This document shows, piece after piece, positions 24,267 through 33,730 of a stretch of DNA of 64,000 nt. The stretch comes from Physcomitrium patens (taxonomy: Eukaryota > Streptophyta > Bryopsida > Funariales > Funariaceae). A program made the position numbers and the translations under genes. Under the pieces are notes generated by a model that was not told the origin of the DNA, did no database searches, and worked only from the letters and a program-made list of their open reading frames with translations. The first letter of the stretch is position 1. Every line of letters starts with the position of its first letter. Where the stretch lies: assembly GCF_000002425.4 (NCBI RefSeq), contig NC_037258.1, positions 19,214,704 to 19,278,703 of the forward strand, given 5' to 3'.

Positions 24267-25339
24267 GAGGATCCTGTTGAGTCTCTTTCAGTTCATGCAT
24301 ATATAGCTAAGAGCCAACATGAAGCTTTGATGGAAGAAAAGTGACGAGGAAATTTTGATGATAATAGAGAAGGAAATTCTTCTAAGAAGCAAACTCGAGG
24401 AGACAAGGCTCGGGAGGCAGCTTCACAAGAATTGCCTGTAAAGGATACCTCAGCATCATTGACAGAAAAAAAAAGGAGACAAAAGATAAGGGCAAATCAA
24501 TTGCTTATAAGCTACTTTCTGACATTGAAGCGGCAACAAATTTGAAAGGGGTGTTGGAAGAATGTATATTAAACGCTAAGGTGGAATTCACATTGAAAGA
24601 AGTCTTGGAAATTGCAAAGAAGGAGTTTCATGATGTCATCATTGACAGCATTAAGCGAAAGAGGCAATTAATGGGTGAAACTGGAATGAGTCATGCTATT
24701 GATGCAAGAATATATAAAGATGAAGAAGAGGTTGATATTGGTTACAAGCAACCAACAAATGGAAAGAATGGGTATAATCAACGAGTACGTTTTGAATATT
24801 TTAGTGATAAGGAAATGGAAACTTTGAGCCATTATACTCGAAAGCATTGGGCAAGGGCAACTACTGAGGTATTGGTGAAAGTAGGAGATATAGAAGAACC
24901 AATTGTTGCTTTAGTCGACCATGGTTCTGAAATAAATCTCATGTCTAAAGATCTTTATAAGAAGCAAAAATGGCCAATTGATATGGAACATGGATGGGCA
25001 ATACGAGCAGCTAATAACACACAAGGCGAATTAAATGGAGCTTGTCCAAATGTCAAAATTCGGATTGGGGATGTTGCGACTGAGCAACATTTCTTTGTTC
25101 AAGATACAACGTCTTATCCGTTGATTTTAGGACAACCTTATATCACGGCAACACGGATGGAAACAAAAGTACTTGAGGATGGTTATACTTATGCAAGGGT
25201 ATGGAGCGAGGATGGGAGGAAAGCTGTACAATTTCTAACAGTACCTCTTAACCATGAACGGAATCGAGATAGGTTGAGGGAGAAACCATTGCCAAAGATT
25301 GTTGAAGGATTTAAGGATTTTGGGGAGGTACCACTGTAA
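24267..25339 (+). pseudogene. Protease region of A with DHGS active-site motif
   Basis: Aspartic protease that would cut the Gag-Pol precursor. The open part is 24542-25339 and carries IVALVDHGSEINLMSKDLY, the place of the usual D-S/T-G-S/T motif, then YPLILGQPYITATRMETKV, which fits the ILG flap-end motif. The frame is the continuation of gag past TGA stops at 24264 and 24342 (both shared with B), with a one-base loss in a run of A near 24468. It ends at TAA 25337-25339; pol continues in the -1 frame. Confidence 0.75.
25315..25321 (+). promoter_or_regulatory. Candidate -1 frameshift site GGATTTT (A)
   Basis: In the protease frame the codons read G-GAT-TTT, fitting the X-XXY-YYZ layout for -1 slippage. 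After slipping, the frame runs without a stop into pol, while the zero frame ends at TAA 16 bases later. A GCGAGA..TCTCGC inverted repeat (about 25341-25379) lies downstream. Conserved in B at 44969-44975. Confidence 0.5.
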
Positions 25340-27397
25340 AGCGAGATTATGGAGGTACAAAAGAGGAGGTACTCTCGCAAGATGAAGGTGCCTTTGATGC
25401 GAGTTTTATTGGTATATTGGAGAATGGAAATATTATGTATAAGAAAGTTGATGATTTTAAAAGAAAAGAAAGAAAAAGATTATATGATATTGAAGGACAA
25501 TTACGCAAGTTAGGAACATTGCAAGATGATGAGAGGATTTTAGGTATTTATGAAGAAAATGGACTGGAAGATTCATTGGAATTGATTACATCTATTGGAT
25601 TAGGGGATAATGATAAGATTGTTGAGATTCATTCAAGAGAGGTTTATACCATACTTGAATCTTTTCAAGCACCAGAAGTCACAGTAGAGACGAGATATAA
25701 AACGGCAGATAAGAAGGTAAAGCCTGTTGTTGGACCATTACCAGAAGATTCTAAAGAACAAATGGGAGAAGCATCAAAGGAAGCAAGTTTAAGAGATCCA
25801 ATGAGTATTGGACATCAGTTTACTAAAGAGACTTTTGAAGAATTGAAGATTGGTTCTGATGGTTCTTTATTGTCGGAGGAAATTACTTGCTTCAAAAAGA
25901 TGTTGGCTAAACAAGGTAGATCGTTTGCTTTCGAATCTCATGAAATTGGGTGTGTAGATCCAAATATTATAACACCTATGGTTATCTTCACTGTACCGCA
26001 TGTACCTTGGAATCTAAGACCGATTCTAGTACCGCGGGCACATTTACCTAAATTGATTGAACTATTAAAAGAAAAGATAAAGATGTAAATATTGGAACCT
26101 TCGTTTGCGCCGTATTCTAGTCGATGGTTTACGGTACCTAAGAAGAATGGATCACTACGGTTTATTCAAGATATGCAACCGGTGAATGCAGTAACTGTCA
26201 GGAATGCAGGAATTGGACCTATTGTGGATGAATTTGCTGAGGCGTTTGCTGGAAGGGCGATCTATTCAATGGGTGACTTGTATTCAGGTTATGATCAATT
26301 TCAACTTGTCGAAGGAAGTAGGGATATGACAACAATGAGGACACAACTTGGATTGGTTAGAATGTGCACTCTTCCTCAAGGCGCGACTAACTCAGTTGCA
26401 CATATGATGAATGGGATGAATAAGGTATTGAGAGATTTTATTTCGGAAAAGACTATGCCTTTTCTGGATGATGTTCCTATAAAAGGGTGCAGAGAAGGAG
26501 ACAAGGATAAAACTTTAGATAAGAGGGGGTGTCGCAAATATGTTGTTGATCATATACAAGATTGTAAAAAGATTTTAACTCGGCTTGGAGAAGTTCATCT
26601 TACATTATCGGATATAAAGTTTGTATTTGGAGTACGAGAGGTTGTGATTGTTGGACATTTATGTGGATCTTACGGAAGAAAACCAGATCCGACTAAAGTT
26701 GATGCAATTGGAAGGATGAAAGAGGATTGTGATTCTTTAACAGAGGTTCGCAGGTTTTTGGGTGCATGTGTATTTCATCGAATCTGGATCCCTCATTTTG
26801 CTCACATAGCGGATCCATTATATGAACTGTTACGCAAAGGTTACCGATTTAAATGGGAAGAAAGACATATTCAGGCAATGCAAAGATTGAAGAAATTATT
26901 GATGTCACCTCCAATATTGAGGAAGGTTGATTATAAGTGCAATTGACTAGTGATTCTTATTGTGGACGCTAGTCCAATTGCCATTGAATGGGCTGTGGGT
27001 CAAGATGATTCAAATGGGAGTAGAGTTGTAATTCGATTTGGGGCTAAAGTTTTAAGTATTCGTCAACGTGCATATTCACAAGTCAAAAGAGAACTTTGGG
27101 GAGTCGTTTCGGCTATGAAAGCTGAAAAGGACTATTTGATTGGGGCAGTAGTAGTAATTGAAACAGATTGCTTGCCATTGCTTGGAATGATTATTAACTG
27201 TTCAACACGAGATATTGCAATGTTGAGATGGATTGCTTATATTAAGTCACTAAATCCACAATTTAAGCATATTACTGGGAAAGACAATTTAGTAGCAGAC
27301 ATGCTATCTCGAGCAAGATACGAGAGGGAGGACAAAATAGTTGAAGACATTGATGATGTCGGATTGAAATTCTATTCAATATCAAATCTCAACAGAG
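25340..27397 (+). pseudogene. RT and RNase H part of A pol, interrupted
   Basis: Frame -1 relative to protease. Leader domain (25417-26088), then RT with GSLRFIQDMQPVNAVT, YSMGDLYSGYDQFQL, TLPQGATNSVAHMMNGM and the catalytic MPFLDDVPIKG. RNase H follows with LIVDASPIAIEWAVGQ and AYSQVKRELWGV. In-frame stops at 26086-26088 and 26944-26946 (where B reads on). Cut at 27397 by element C within the linker to integrase. The FLDDVPIKG motif and the domain spacing differ from the YLDDIL motif of the chromoviruses here. Confidence 0.85.
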
Positions 27398-27927
27398 TGT
27401 CAGGGACAAGAACTCGATGAAAGCTAAAGAGTAAGTGAGACTTTTCTCAAAAAGAAATAGGACAAAATAGAAATATGTATATTAAGAAAGAAACTGGAAT
27501 GGCTATTGCCAAAATACAAAAAAACTAGAGACCCTTGAAACTAGACTAGAAGTTAGAAAGGAGTTGACAAGAGTGAAGAGGGCTTCACTCTTGCCTCTAT
27601 ATATACTATCTAACTAGAAGCCACGTGGCGATGTTCTATAAGACCTCCAATATATGTTGACTTTCTAGGCCACATGCCTTTGCTTGCAAGGCAAGTTTTC
27701 TATGGATGGACCACGTAGTTACCTTGTTCTTTAAGCTTCCAACATGCGTGGCACATGGCTAACTTGTTGATCAAGTTTCTAACCTAAAAGTCAACTATAG
27801 ACTCCTATAAAGTCAAAGCAGTGTCTATGAAGCTTCTAAGAAGCTTCTCTAGAAGATATTACATAATTAATCTACTTTTACATACTTTTATCTATTCATA
27901 TAGGTAATTATATGTATGTCCGTGACA
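27398..27927 (-). repeat. 3' LTR of C
   Basis: Limits TGTCAGGGACAAG and TGTCCGTGACA on the plus strand. Minus-strand TATA region TATATATAGAGG near 27595-27606. The block GAAGCTTCTAAGAAGCTTC (about 27830-27848) contains heat-shock-element-like GAA/TTC repeats upstream of it. Confidence 0.93.
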
Positions 27928-27945
27928 TTACCCCCCCTTCTAGGG
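27928..27945 (-). other. Polypurine tract of C
   Basis: Minus strand CTAGAAGGGGGGGTAA immediately before the 3' LTR; the primer for plus-strand DNA synthesis. Confidence 0.8.
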
Positions 27946-27968
27946 ACGAGTTCCACGAGGAGCGGTGA

Positions 27969-28400
27969 TTATATATTGAGAAAATCTAATATGCGGCGAA
28001 TTGTATTTGCTACATACTCTGATCTTTGTTCTCTTCGAAGATAGTTGATGGGTCCTCTTAGCAATCGATAGTGTCCCATTCCAGGGCGAGAAGACCACCC
28101 TGTTATTTGATCACTATTGAGGCCTTCATAACTTCCTTCAAATAATACATTTGAAACACCATGAGGAGTCGTTCCTATCTCCAATAATATCACCAAACAT
28201 CGAGAATCTCTTCCAAGGTCGTGATACCAAACGCGTTGTATCTCACCATCTATTCGAGGAAGAACATGTCGTTCTTGAGGGTCTTCATTTCGGTTGCGTC
28301 ATCTTGAAGGTTGTGACAATCGCAATGTCTCATCCGGTAAGTCAGCAAACGAAGGTTCTTGAGTTGAATCCGCTGGTTGTTAGCTCTCCATCTAATTAGC
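27969..28400 (-). pseudogene. ORF3 of C, with two early stops
   Basis: Unknown protein encoded after pol. The open part (27969-28196) reads MVILLEIGTTPHGVSNVLFE, then WSSRPGMGHYRLLRGPINYL and REQRSEYVANTIRRIL. The ORF of element E in the same place has LVIILEIEL, WSEVEGVGHYRWLQGSMNHL. Upstream, MES is followed by TAA where E has CAA, and a TGA lies where E has Arg codons, so the N-terminal half is lost in C. No known domain was recognised. Confidence 0.6.
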
Positions 28401-28486
28401 GTCACAAAATGCAAAGAAGTTACAAACAAGGATAGGAAATTGAATGTTATCTTGCCTCAATCTTGTCTCTTTTATAAGAGAGGTTT

Positions 28487-31400
28487 TCATCTTGGTTTTG
28501 ATGGATGTCGTTGATGAAAAACTTTGACTTTAGCTGATGCATTTGCTAGATTCCTGGATGGCTCCCATGTGCGCTCACTAATATCATATCCGCACCAATG
28601 AACAAGATATTCCAGCTTATTTCGGCGCCGCCTTGAGTCTAATATCTCTTCCACCTCAAATTCTTCATTATTATCTACTTCTATAGGAGGCGGTGGCATT
28701 TGTCTTCTTCTTTGTATATCCACTGTCTTATATGGTTCATGAAGAGACACGTGGAATACAAGATGGATATTCATTGACTCCGGTAGATGTAACCGATATG
28801 CAACTGGGTTGATCTGTTCAGAAACAGAAAAGGGGCCAAGCCTACGATAGTCCAACTTGTCACAAGGTCGAGTAGTCTTGATATTGCGAAGAAGTAGCCA
28901 TACCTTATCATCCACGTTGATTTGTGGTTGCTCCTTACGATATAGATCTGCGTTTATCTTTTGTCGTTCTTGAGCTTCCTTCAATTGTGTCTTCATTATT
29001 GCATGTAACTCTGACAACCGATTTGCCATATCTTTTGCTGCAGGATTATCAACTTTTGAAAAATCAAAAGTATCAAGTCGTGGATGATAGCCATAATTGG
29101 CAAAGAAAGGTGTTTGTTGCGTGGAGGAATGTACCGTATTATTATAAGCAAACTCTGCCAATGGCAGAAGGTTTGTCCAATCATCTTGTTGGTAGTTGAT
29201 GGTACACCTTAAATACTGTTCCAAGACTTGGTTTACGCGCTCTGTTTGTCCATCAGTTTGAGGATGGAAAGCTGAAGATAGCTTTATGTCCACTTTTAAA
29301 ATCTTGAAAAGAGTCCTCCAGAATCTCGACACAAATTGAGTTCCCCTATCCGATATGATATCTTTAGGTAATCCATGATAGCGATAGATATTATCAATGA
29401 AAAGCTTAGCTGTTTCTTCACCTGTGATAGATTTTGTACATGGCATAAAATATGCCATCTTGGTGAAACGATCTACTATCACAAATATAGAATCATAAGA
29501 TCTTGAGTTTGGAAGATCTGTGATGAAATCCATAGAAACAGAAGACCGTGGTTGTTCTGGTATAGGTAATGGCTGAAGAAGTCCGTAAGGTCGATGTCGA
29601 GGAATTTTTGATCTTGAACAAATATCACATGATTGTACAAAGTCTTTGACTGACTTCCACATTTGTGGCCACCAAAAATCTCTTGATATGAGTTCCAGAG
29701 TCTTATTATATCCAAAGTGCCCTGCTGCTGGAAAGTCATGACGTGCTTGAAGAACACGCAAACGTGCTTTTCCTTCTGGAACATATAGGCGTCCTTCAAA
29801 ATATAATAGATTATTCTTGAACTCGAACTTAGAAGAATCATGAGACTTGGAAGAATTATTCTCGATATCATGAACAAGAGGGTCTGAGGACATACTGGAC
29901 TGGATTTGCTTGAGAAAAGTTGAATCAACAGTCAATGTTGATTTCACTGCTCGGAGATGAAATTGCTCCGGTTTCAAGAGGACCGTTCTTTGTTGCTCAA
30001 AAGCTGCATCTCCTTCTTTTGGTGCAAAATAAGAACGTCTAGACAGGGCATCGGACAAACCTTGTTGTTTTCCTGGCCGATAAGTGATAATGAAGTCGAA
30101 TCTTGATAAAGACATACTCCAACGAGCTTGACGATGATTCAACACGCGTGCTGACATGAAATACTCGAGGTTCTTGTGATTTGTATACACAGTGACTGGA
30201 CTAGAAGCACCTTCTAGATAATGACGCCATTCTTGAAAGGAATCCACGATTGCAAGAAGTTCTTTATCGTGGATCTCATAATTGATCTCGGCTGCTGAGA
30301 ATTTTCTTGAATGAAAAGCTATCTGATGAAGTTTGTCATCTGTTCCCATTTGTGATAAAACTGCACCCAAGGCAAAATCCGATGCGTCTGTTTCCATATA
30401 AAATGCCTTGGAAAAGTCAACACGATATAAGACTGGTGCAGAGACAAACGATGTCTTCAAGGCTTCAAATGCTGCTTCCGCTTCTTGATTCGATTGGAAT
30501 TTATCTTTACTAGTCAAGCGTGTAAGTGGAGCTGCAACTCGTGAAAAGTCTTTGATGAAGATCCGATAGTAATTGGCAAATCCCAAGAAACATTGGACAT
30601 CTCTCACAGTCTTTGAAATCTTCCAATCCATGATTGTTTGGACTTTCTTAGAATCCATCATAAGACCATCATTTGAAATGATGTATCCTAAAAAGTCAAC
30701 TTGAGTAGTGTGAAATACACACTTTTCCATCTTGGCGTACAATCCTGCATCTCTGAGTTTTTGTAATACTTGACGAACATGTATTTCATGTTCTTCAACA
30801 TTCTTAGAATAAATCAGGATATCGTCTAGGTAGCAGACGACAAAATTGTCTAAGAATTCACGAAATACATCATTCATGAGATGTTGAAAAGCAGCTGGTG
30901 CATTCGTGAGTCCAAAAGGCATGACATTATATTCAAAATGCCCGTACCTGGTTCGAAACGCAGTCTTCCATTCATCTCCTTCTTTGATCCGTACTAGATT
31001 ATATGCTCCTCTTAGATCTATTTTTGTATAGATCTTAGCTTGATTTAACTGGTCAAGGAGTCCTGATATCAAAGGTAATGGATACCTGTTCTTGATTGTG
31101 ATCTTGTTGAGTCCTCGATAGTCAACACACATTCGTAAAGATCCATCTTTTTTCTTTACGAATAAAATTGGAGCTCCTGCTGGAGATTTTGAATGGCGTA
31201 TGAAATTCTTCGCTAAATTCTCGTCAATATATGTCTTGAGTTCAGCCAACTCATCTTGCGATAAACTGTAAATTGGTCCAAATGGTGGCTGAGTTCCTTC
31301 CTTGAGATCGATTGAACAATCGTATGGGCGATGCTCAGGAAGAATATCTGCATTTTTTTTTTCAAAAACGTCTTGATAATCCTGATATTGACTTGGAATG

Positions 31401-31975
31401 CCACTTGAAGTCTTTACGCTTTCAGAAATAGGTGCAGCATAAATAGCAAAAGTTGATCCTTCTTTTGCTGCGTGTATAAATGCTTTTGCACCTATAGGTG
31501 CAAGTTTTACTATACTAGACTCATGGTTTTTTACTTGGTTAATAGAACTGTTACTAATGCTCTGAGGAAAATCAAGTTTACGAGAAATCCAATCTATTCG
31601 AGGATTATACTTTTCTAACCATGATAAGCCTAAAATTACTGGATTAGAGGGAGATCTAATTATATTAAAAATTACGCAACTACTATGACCATTTATTACT
31701 ACATCTACAGGAAGTGTTTCGTGAGTTACATCTCCAGAAGACAACGGACGACCATCTATGACTTCTACGTGTACAGGTTTAGTTTTTTGTATTAATGATA
31801 TTCTATGACATCTAGCAAATTCTTCATCTAAAAAACAAGATGAGGCTCCTGAATCTACCAAGGCAGAGGCTTTGTAATTATTAGGTCCTAAACGCACATC
31901 TATTATAAAACAAGGAGATGGTTTTGAGGAGAGGATAGGACCTTTATTAGAAGTTGTACAAGATTCCAGCCGCAC
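28487..31975 (-). CDS. Pol of C: protease, RT, RNase H, integrase, chromodomain
   Basis: 1162 codons without a stop. Protease LVDSGASSCFLDEEF (about 40-54); RT about 225-400 with [31 protein letters not shown] and the catalytic YLDDILIYSKN; RNase H about 490-600 with ETDASDFALGAVLSQ; integrase about 700-1000 with the H-H-C-C zinc region (HDFPAAGHFGYNK..CDICSRSK), DFITDLP, SDRGTQFVSRFW and the HPQTDGQTERVNQVLEQ acidic triad; chromodomain [20 protein letters not shown] near the end. No ATG lies near the 5' end. The frame is open back into gag for about 66 bases in the -1 phase, so expression by frameshifting is likely. All catalytic residues I checked are present. Confidence 0.95.
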   Translation of the reverse strand: MRLESCTTSNKGPILSSKPSPCFIIDVRLGPNNYKASALVDSGASSCFLDEEFARCHRISLIQKTKPVHVEVIDGRPLSSGDVTHETLPVDVVINGHSSCVIFNIIRSPSNPVILGLSWLEKYNPRIDWISRKLDFPQSISNSSINQVKNHESSIVKLAPIGAKAFIHAAKEGSTFAIYAAPISESVKTSSGIPSQYQDYQDVFEKKNADILPEHRPYDCSIDLKEGTQPPFGPIYSLSQDELAELKTYIDENLAKNFIRHSKSPAGAPILFVKKKDGSLRMCVDYRGLNKITIKNRYPLPLISGLLDQLNQAKIYTKIDLRGAYNLVRIKEGDEWKTAFRTRYGHFEYNVMPFGLTNAPAAFQHLMNDVFREFLDNFVVCYLDDILIYSKNVEEHEIHVRQVLQKLRDAGLYAKMEKCVFHTTQVDFLGYIISNDGLMMDSKKVQTIMDWKISKTVRDVQCFLGFANYYRIFIKDFSRVAAPLTRLTSKDKFQSNQEAEAAFEALKTSFVSAPVLYRVDFSKAFYMETDASDFALGAVLSQMGTDDKLHQIAFHSRKFSAAEINYEIHDKELLAIVDSFQEWRHYLEGASSPVTVYTNHKNLEYFMSARVLNHRQARWSMSLSRFDFIITYRPGKQQGLSDALSRRSYFAPKEGDAAFEQQRTVLLKPEQFHLRAVKSTLTVDSTFLKQIQSSMSSDPLVHDIENNSSKSHDSSKFEFKNNLLYFEGRLYVPEGKARLRVLQARHDFPAAGHFGYNKTLELISRDFWWPQMWKSVKDFVQSCDICSRSKIPRHRPYGLLQPLPIPEQPRSSVSMDFITDLPNSRSYDSIFVIVDRFTKMAYFMPCTKSITGEETAKLFIDNIYRYHGLPKDIISDRGTQFVSRFWRTLFKILKVDIKLSSAFHPQTDGQTERVNQVLEQYLRCTINYQQDDWTNLLPLAEFAYNNTVHSSTQQTPFFANYGYHPRLDTFDFSKVDNPAAKDMANRLSELHAIMKTQLKEAQERQKINADLYRKEQPQINVDDKVWLLLRNIKTTRPCDKLDYRRLGPFSVSEQINPVAYRLHLPESMNIHLVFHVSLHEPYKTVDIQRRRQMPPPPIEVDNNEEFEVEEILDSRRRRNKLEYLVHWCGYDISERTWEPSRNLANASAKVKVFHQRHPSKPR

Positions 31976-31980
31976 GGTCC

Positions 31981-32988
31981 CTATTGTAGCTGGACGTACT
32001 CGTTTTCCGACATACTGTCTTCTTTGACAGCAGTACTCCTCATTTTGTAGTTACGTCGCTTCTTTGGACAATGTTGAGCAGTGTGCTTAGGTTCTCCACA
32101 ATATAAGCACAATCCTTCTTGTCGACGACGAGACTTTTCTTGCTCAGTAAGAGGTTTGAAACGTACCGCATCAATTTGCATATCCTCTACTTCCGAAGGT
32201 ATGTGTTGAGGAGACGTCGGTGTTGCCATTGAATTGTAGTAACGTTGAGGCCCACTTGTGCGACTCTCGGATCGAAATTCAAAAAGTCGATTGTCGCACT
32301 TCACAGCAAAGTCAATTGCTTGACTCAATGTTTGAGGATCAGGTAAATTAAGCATCAATTTCTTTACCTCATATTGTAATCCGTAGAGAAATTGACTCAC
32401 AAGTGCGGCATCATCCCACTTCATATCAGTTGCAAGTTGTCGAAATTGCGAAGCATATAATGTTACTGATCGATTGCCTTGTCGCAAAATACGGATCTTG
32501 TTGGTTGCAACACGAATTGCATCATGTTCTCCAAACATGGATCGAAACTCCGCCAAAAAAGCCTCCAGATTATCCAATATTGGATCTCGTCGTTCAAGAA
32601 AAGATGAAAACCATGACAATGCTGAACCTGAAAGAAGTGTACCAATGAATCTTACTTGTGACCCTGGAGTTGGATAGCTCTGGGGTTGAAGTTCAATCAC
32701 TAGTTGGACCTGATTGATGAATCCTCGAAACTTGGATCTGGTACCATCAAACTTCTCGGGCAAGGCAACTCTCGGTTCTCTAACACTCGAAGGGTGTTCC
32801 ATTCTGGAAGAAGGGACATGGTTTGGTGCAGATGTTGAAGCAGCCCCAATCATCTCTATATCTTCACTTCCTACCATTCTTGTTGCTCCTTGTGGTGGTA
32901 AATTGAGTTGATGCATCGCAAGCATTAACTCCCTCAATTGTTCTTGCATCTGTGCCATTGCACTCTTCATTTCAACAAGCTCTGCCAT
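31981..32988 (-). CDS. Gag of C
   Basis: 335-residue capsid/nucleocapsid protein. The ATG at 32988 gives MAELVEMKSAMAQMQEQLRE, a coiled-coil-like start. Then comes the retrotransposon gag core, KFDGTRSKFRGFINQV through LLSGSALSWFSSFLE and YASQFRQLATDMKWDD, and a single CCHC knuckle CLYCGEPKHTAQHC followed by PKKRR. It ends at TAG 31981-31983. An upstream in-frame TTG would extend it by 11 codons, but ATG is preferred. Pol overlaps its end in the -1 frame. Confidence 0.93.
   Translation of the reverse strand: MAELVEMKSAMAQMQEQLRELMLAMHQLNLPPQGATRMVGSEDIEMIGAASTSAPNHVPSSRMEHPSSVREPRVALPEKFDGTRSKFRGFINQVQLVIELQPQSYPTPGSQVRFIGTLLSGSALSWFSSFLERRDPILDNLEAFLAEFRSMFGEHDAIRVATNKIRILRQGNRSVTLYASQFRQLATDMKWDDAALVSQFLYGLQYEVKKLMLNLPDPQTLSQAIDFAVKCDNRLFEFRSESRTSGPQRYYNSMATPTSPQHIPSEVEDMQIDAVRFKPLTEQEKSRRRQEGLCLYCGEPKHTAQHCPKKRRNYKMRSTAVKEDSMSENEYVQLQ
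32002..32008 (-). promoter_or_regulatory. Candidate -1 frameshift site GGAAAAC (C)
   Basis: Gag codons read TCG-GAA-AAC-GAG, giving G-GAA-AAC. It lies inside the gag/pol overlap, 18 bases before the gag TAG. Element E has GGAAAAT at the same distance (53937-53943). D shows the decayed form AAAAAAC in the same context. Confidence 0.45.
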
Positions 32989-33200
32989 AGTAGCACTTAG
33001 AAAAGAGAAGATGTCTAACAACGCTCAAAACAAATAGAAGAGAGGAATTGATAACAAAGAAAATACTAAGAACAATATCAGTTTAAAAGAGGGTAATCCG
33101 CAACTTCTAATGCGCTTATGTCTTATCAAGAAAAAGGGGTAATCCACTCTTAATCAAGAAAAGACAAAGCTCTGATATTGTAAGTGTACTCTTGTCAATC
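32989..33200 (-). other. Leader and primer site of C
   Basis: 212-base untranslated leader. The minus-strand motif AATATCAGAGC resembles the TATCAGAGC core complementary to initiator tRNA-Met, but it lies about 24 bases inside the LTR border and lacks the usual TGG, so its role as primer-binding site is uncertain. Two direct repeats of GGGTAATCC lie in the leader. Confidence 0.45.
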
Positions 33201-33730
33201 TGTCAGGGACAAGAACTCGATGAAAGCTAAAGAGTAAGTGAGACTTTTCTCAAAAAGAAATAGGACAAAATAGAAATATGTATATTAAGAAAGAAACTGG
33301 AATGGCTATTGCCAAAATACAAGAAAACTAGAGACCCTTGAAACTAGACTAGAAGCAAGAAAGGAGTTGACAAGAGTGAAGAGGGCTTCACTCTTGCCTC
33401 TATATATACTATCTAACTAGAAGCCACGTGGCGATGTTCTATAAGACCTCCAATATATGTTGACTTTCTAGGCCACATGCCTTTGCTTGCAAGGCAAGTT
33501 TTCTATGGATGGACCACGTAGTTACCTTGTTCTTTAAGCTTCCAACATGTGTGGCACATGGCTAACTTGTTGACCAAGTTTCTAACCTAAAAGTCAACTA
33601 TAGACTCCTATAAAGTCAAAGCAGCGTCTATGAAGCTTCTAAGAAGCTTCTCTAGAAGATATTACACAATTAATCTACTTTTACATACTTTTATCTATTC
33701 ATATAGGTAATTATATGTATGTCCGTGACA
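33201..33730 (-). repeat. 5' LTR of C
   Basis: 530 bp, nearly identical to 27398-27927. Differences seen include GTTAGAAAG/GCAAGAAAG, ATGCGTGGC/ATGTGTGGC and TTACATAATT/TTACACAATT. Confidence 0.95.

Larger units (their letters stand above)
27398..33730 (-). mobile_element. Full-length chromovirus C with open gag and pol
   Basis: 6333-bp minus-strand Ty3/Gypsy element. LTRs 27398-27927 and 33201-33730 are both 530 bp with TGTCA..TGACA ends and differ at only about seven positions by eye. The target duplication CAGAG (27393-27397 and 33731-33735) is perfect. Polypurine tract, ORF3 remnant, pol, gag, leader and primer site are all present. Gag and pol show no internal stop, so this copy may be autonomous or recently active. 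It is the youngest insertion at its level of the nest. Confidence 0.95.

Noticed and set aside
27398..33730. Element C as a DNA transposon or captured host gene
   Set aside because: LTRs, polypurine tract, gag, and a protease-RT-RNase H-integrase order define it as a Ty3/Gypsy retrotransposon.
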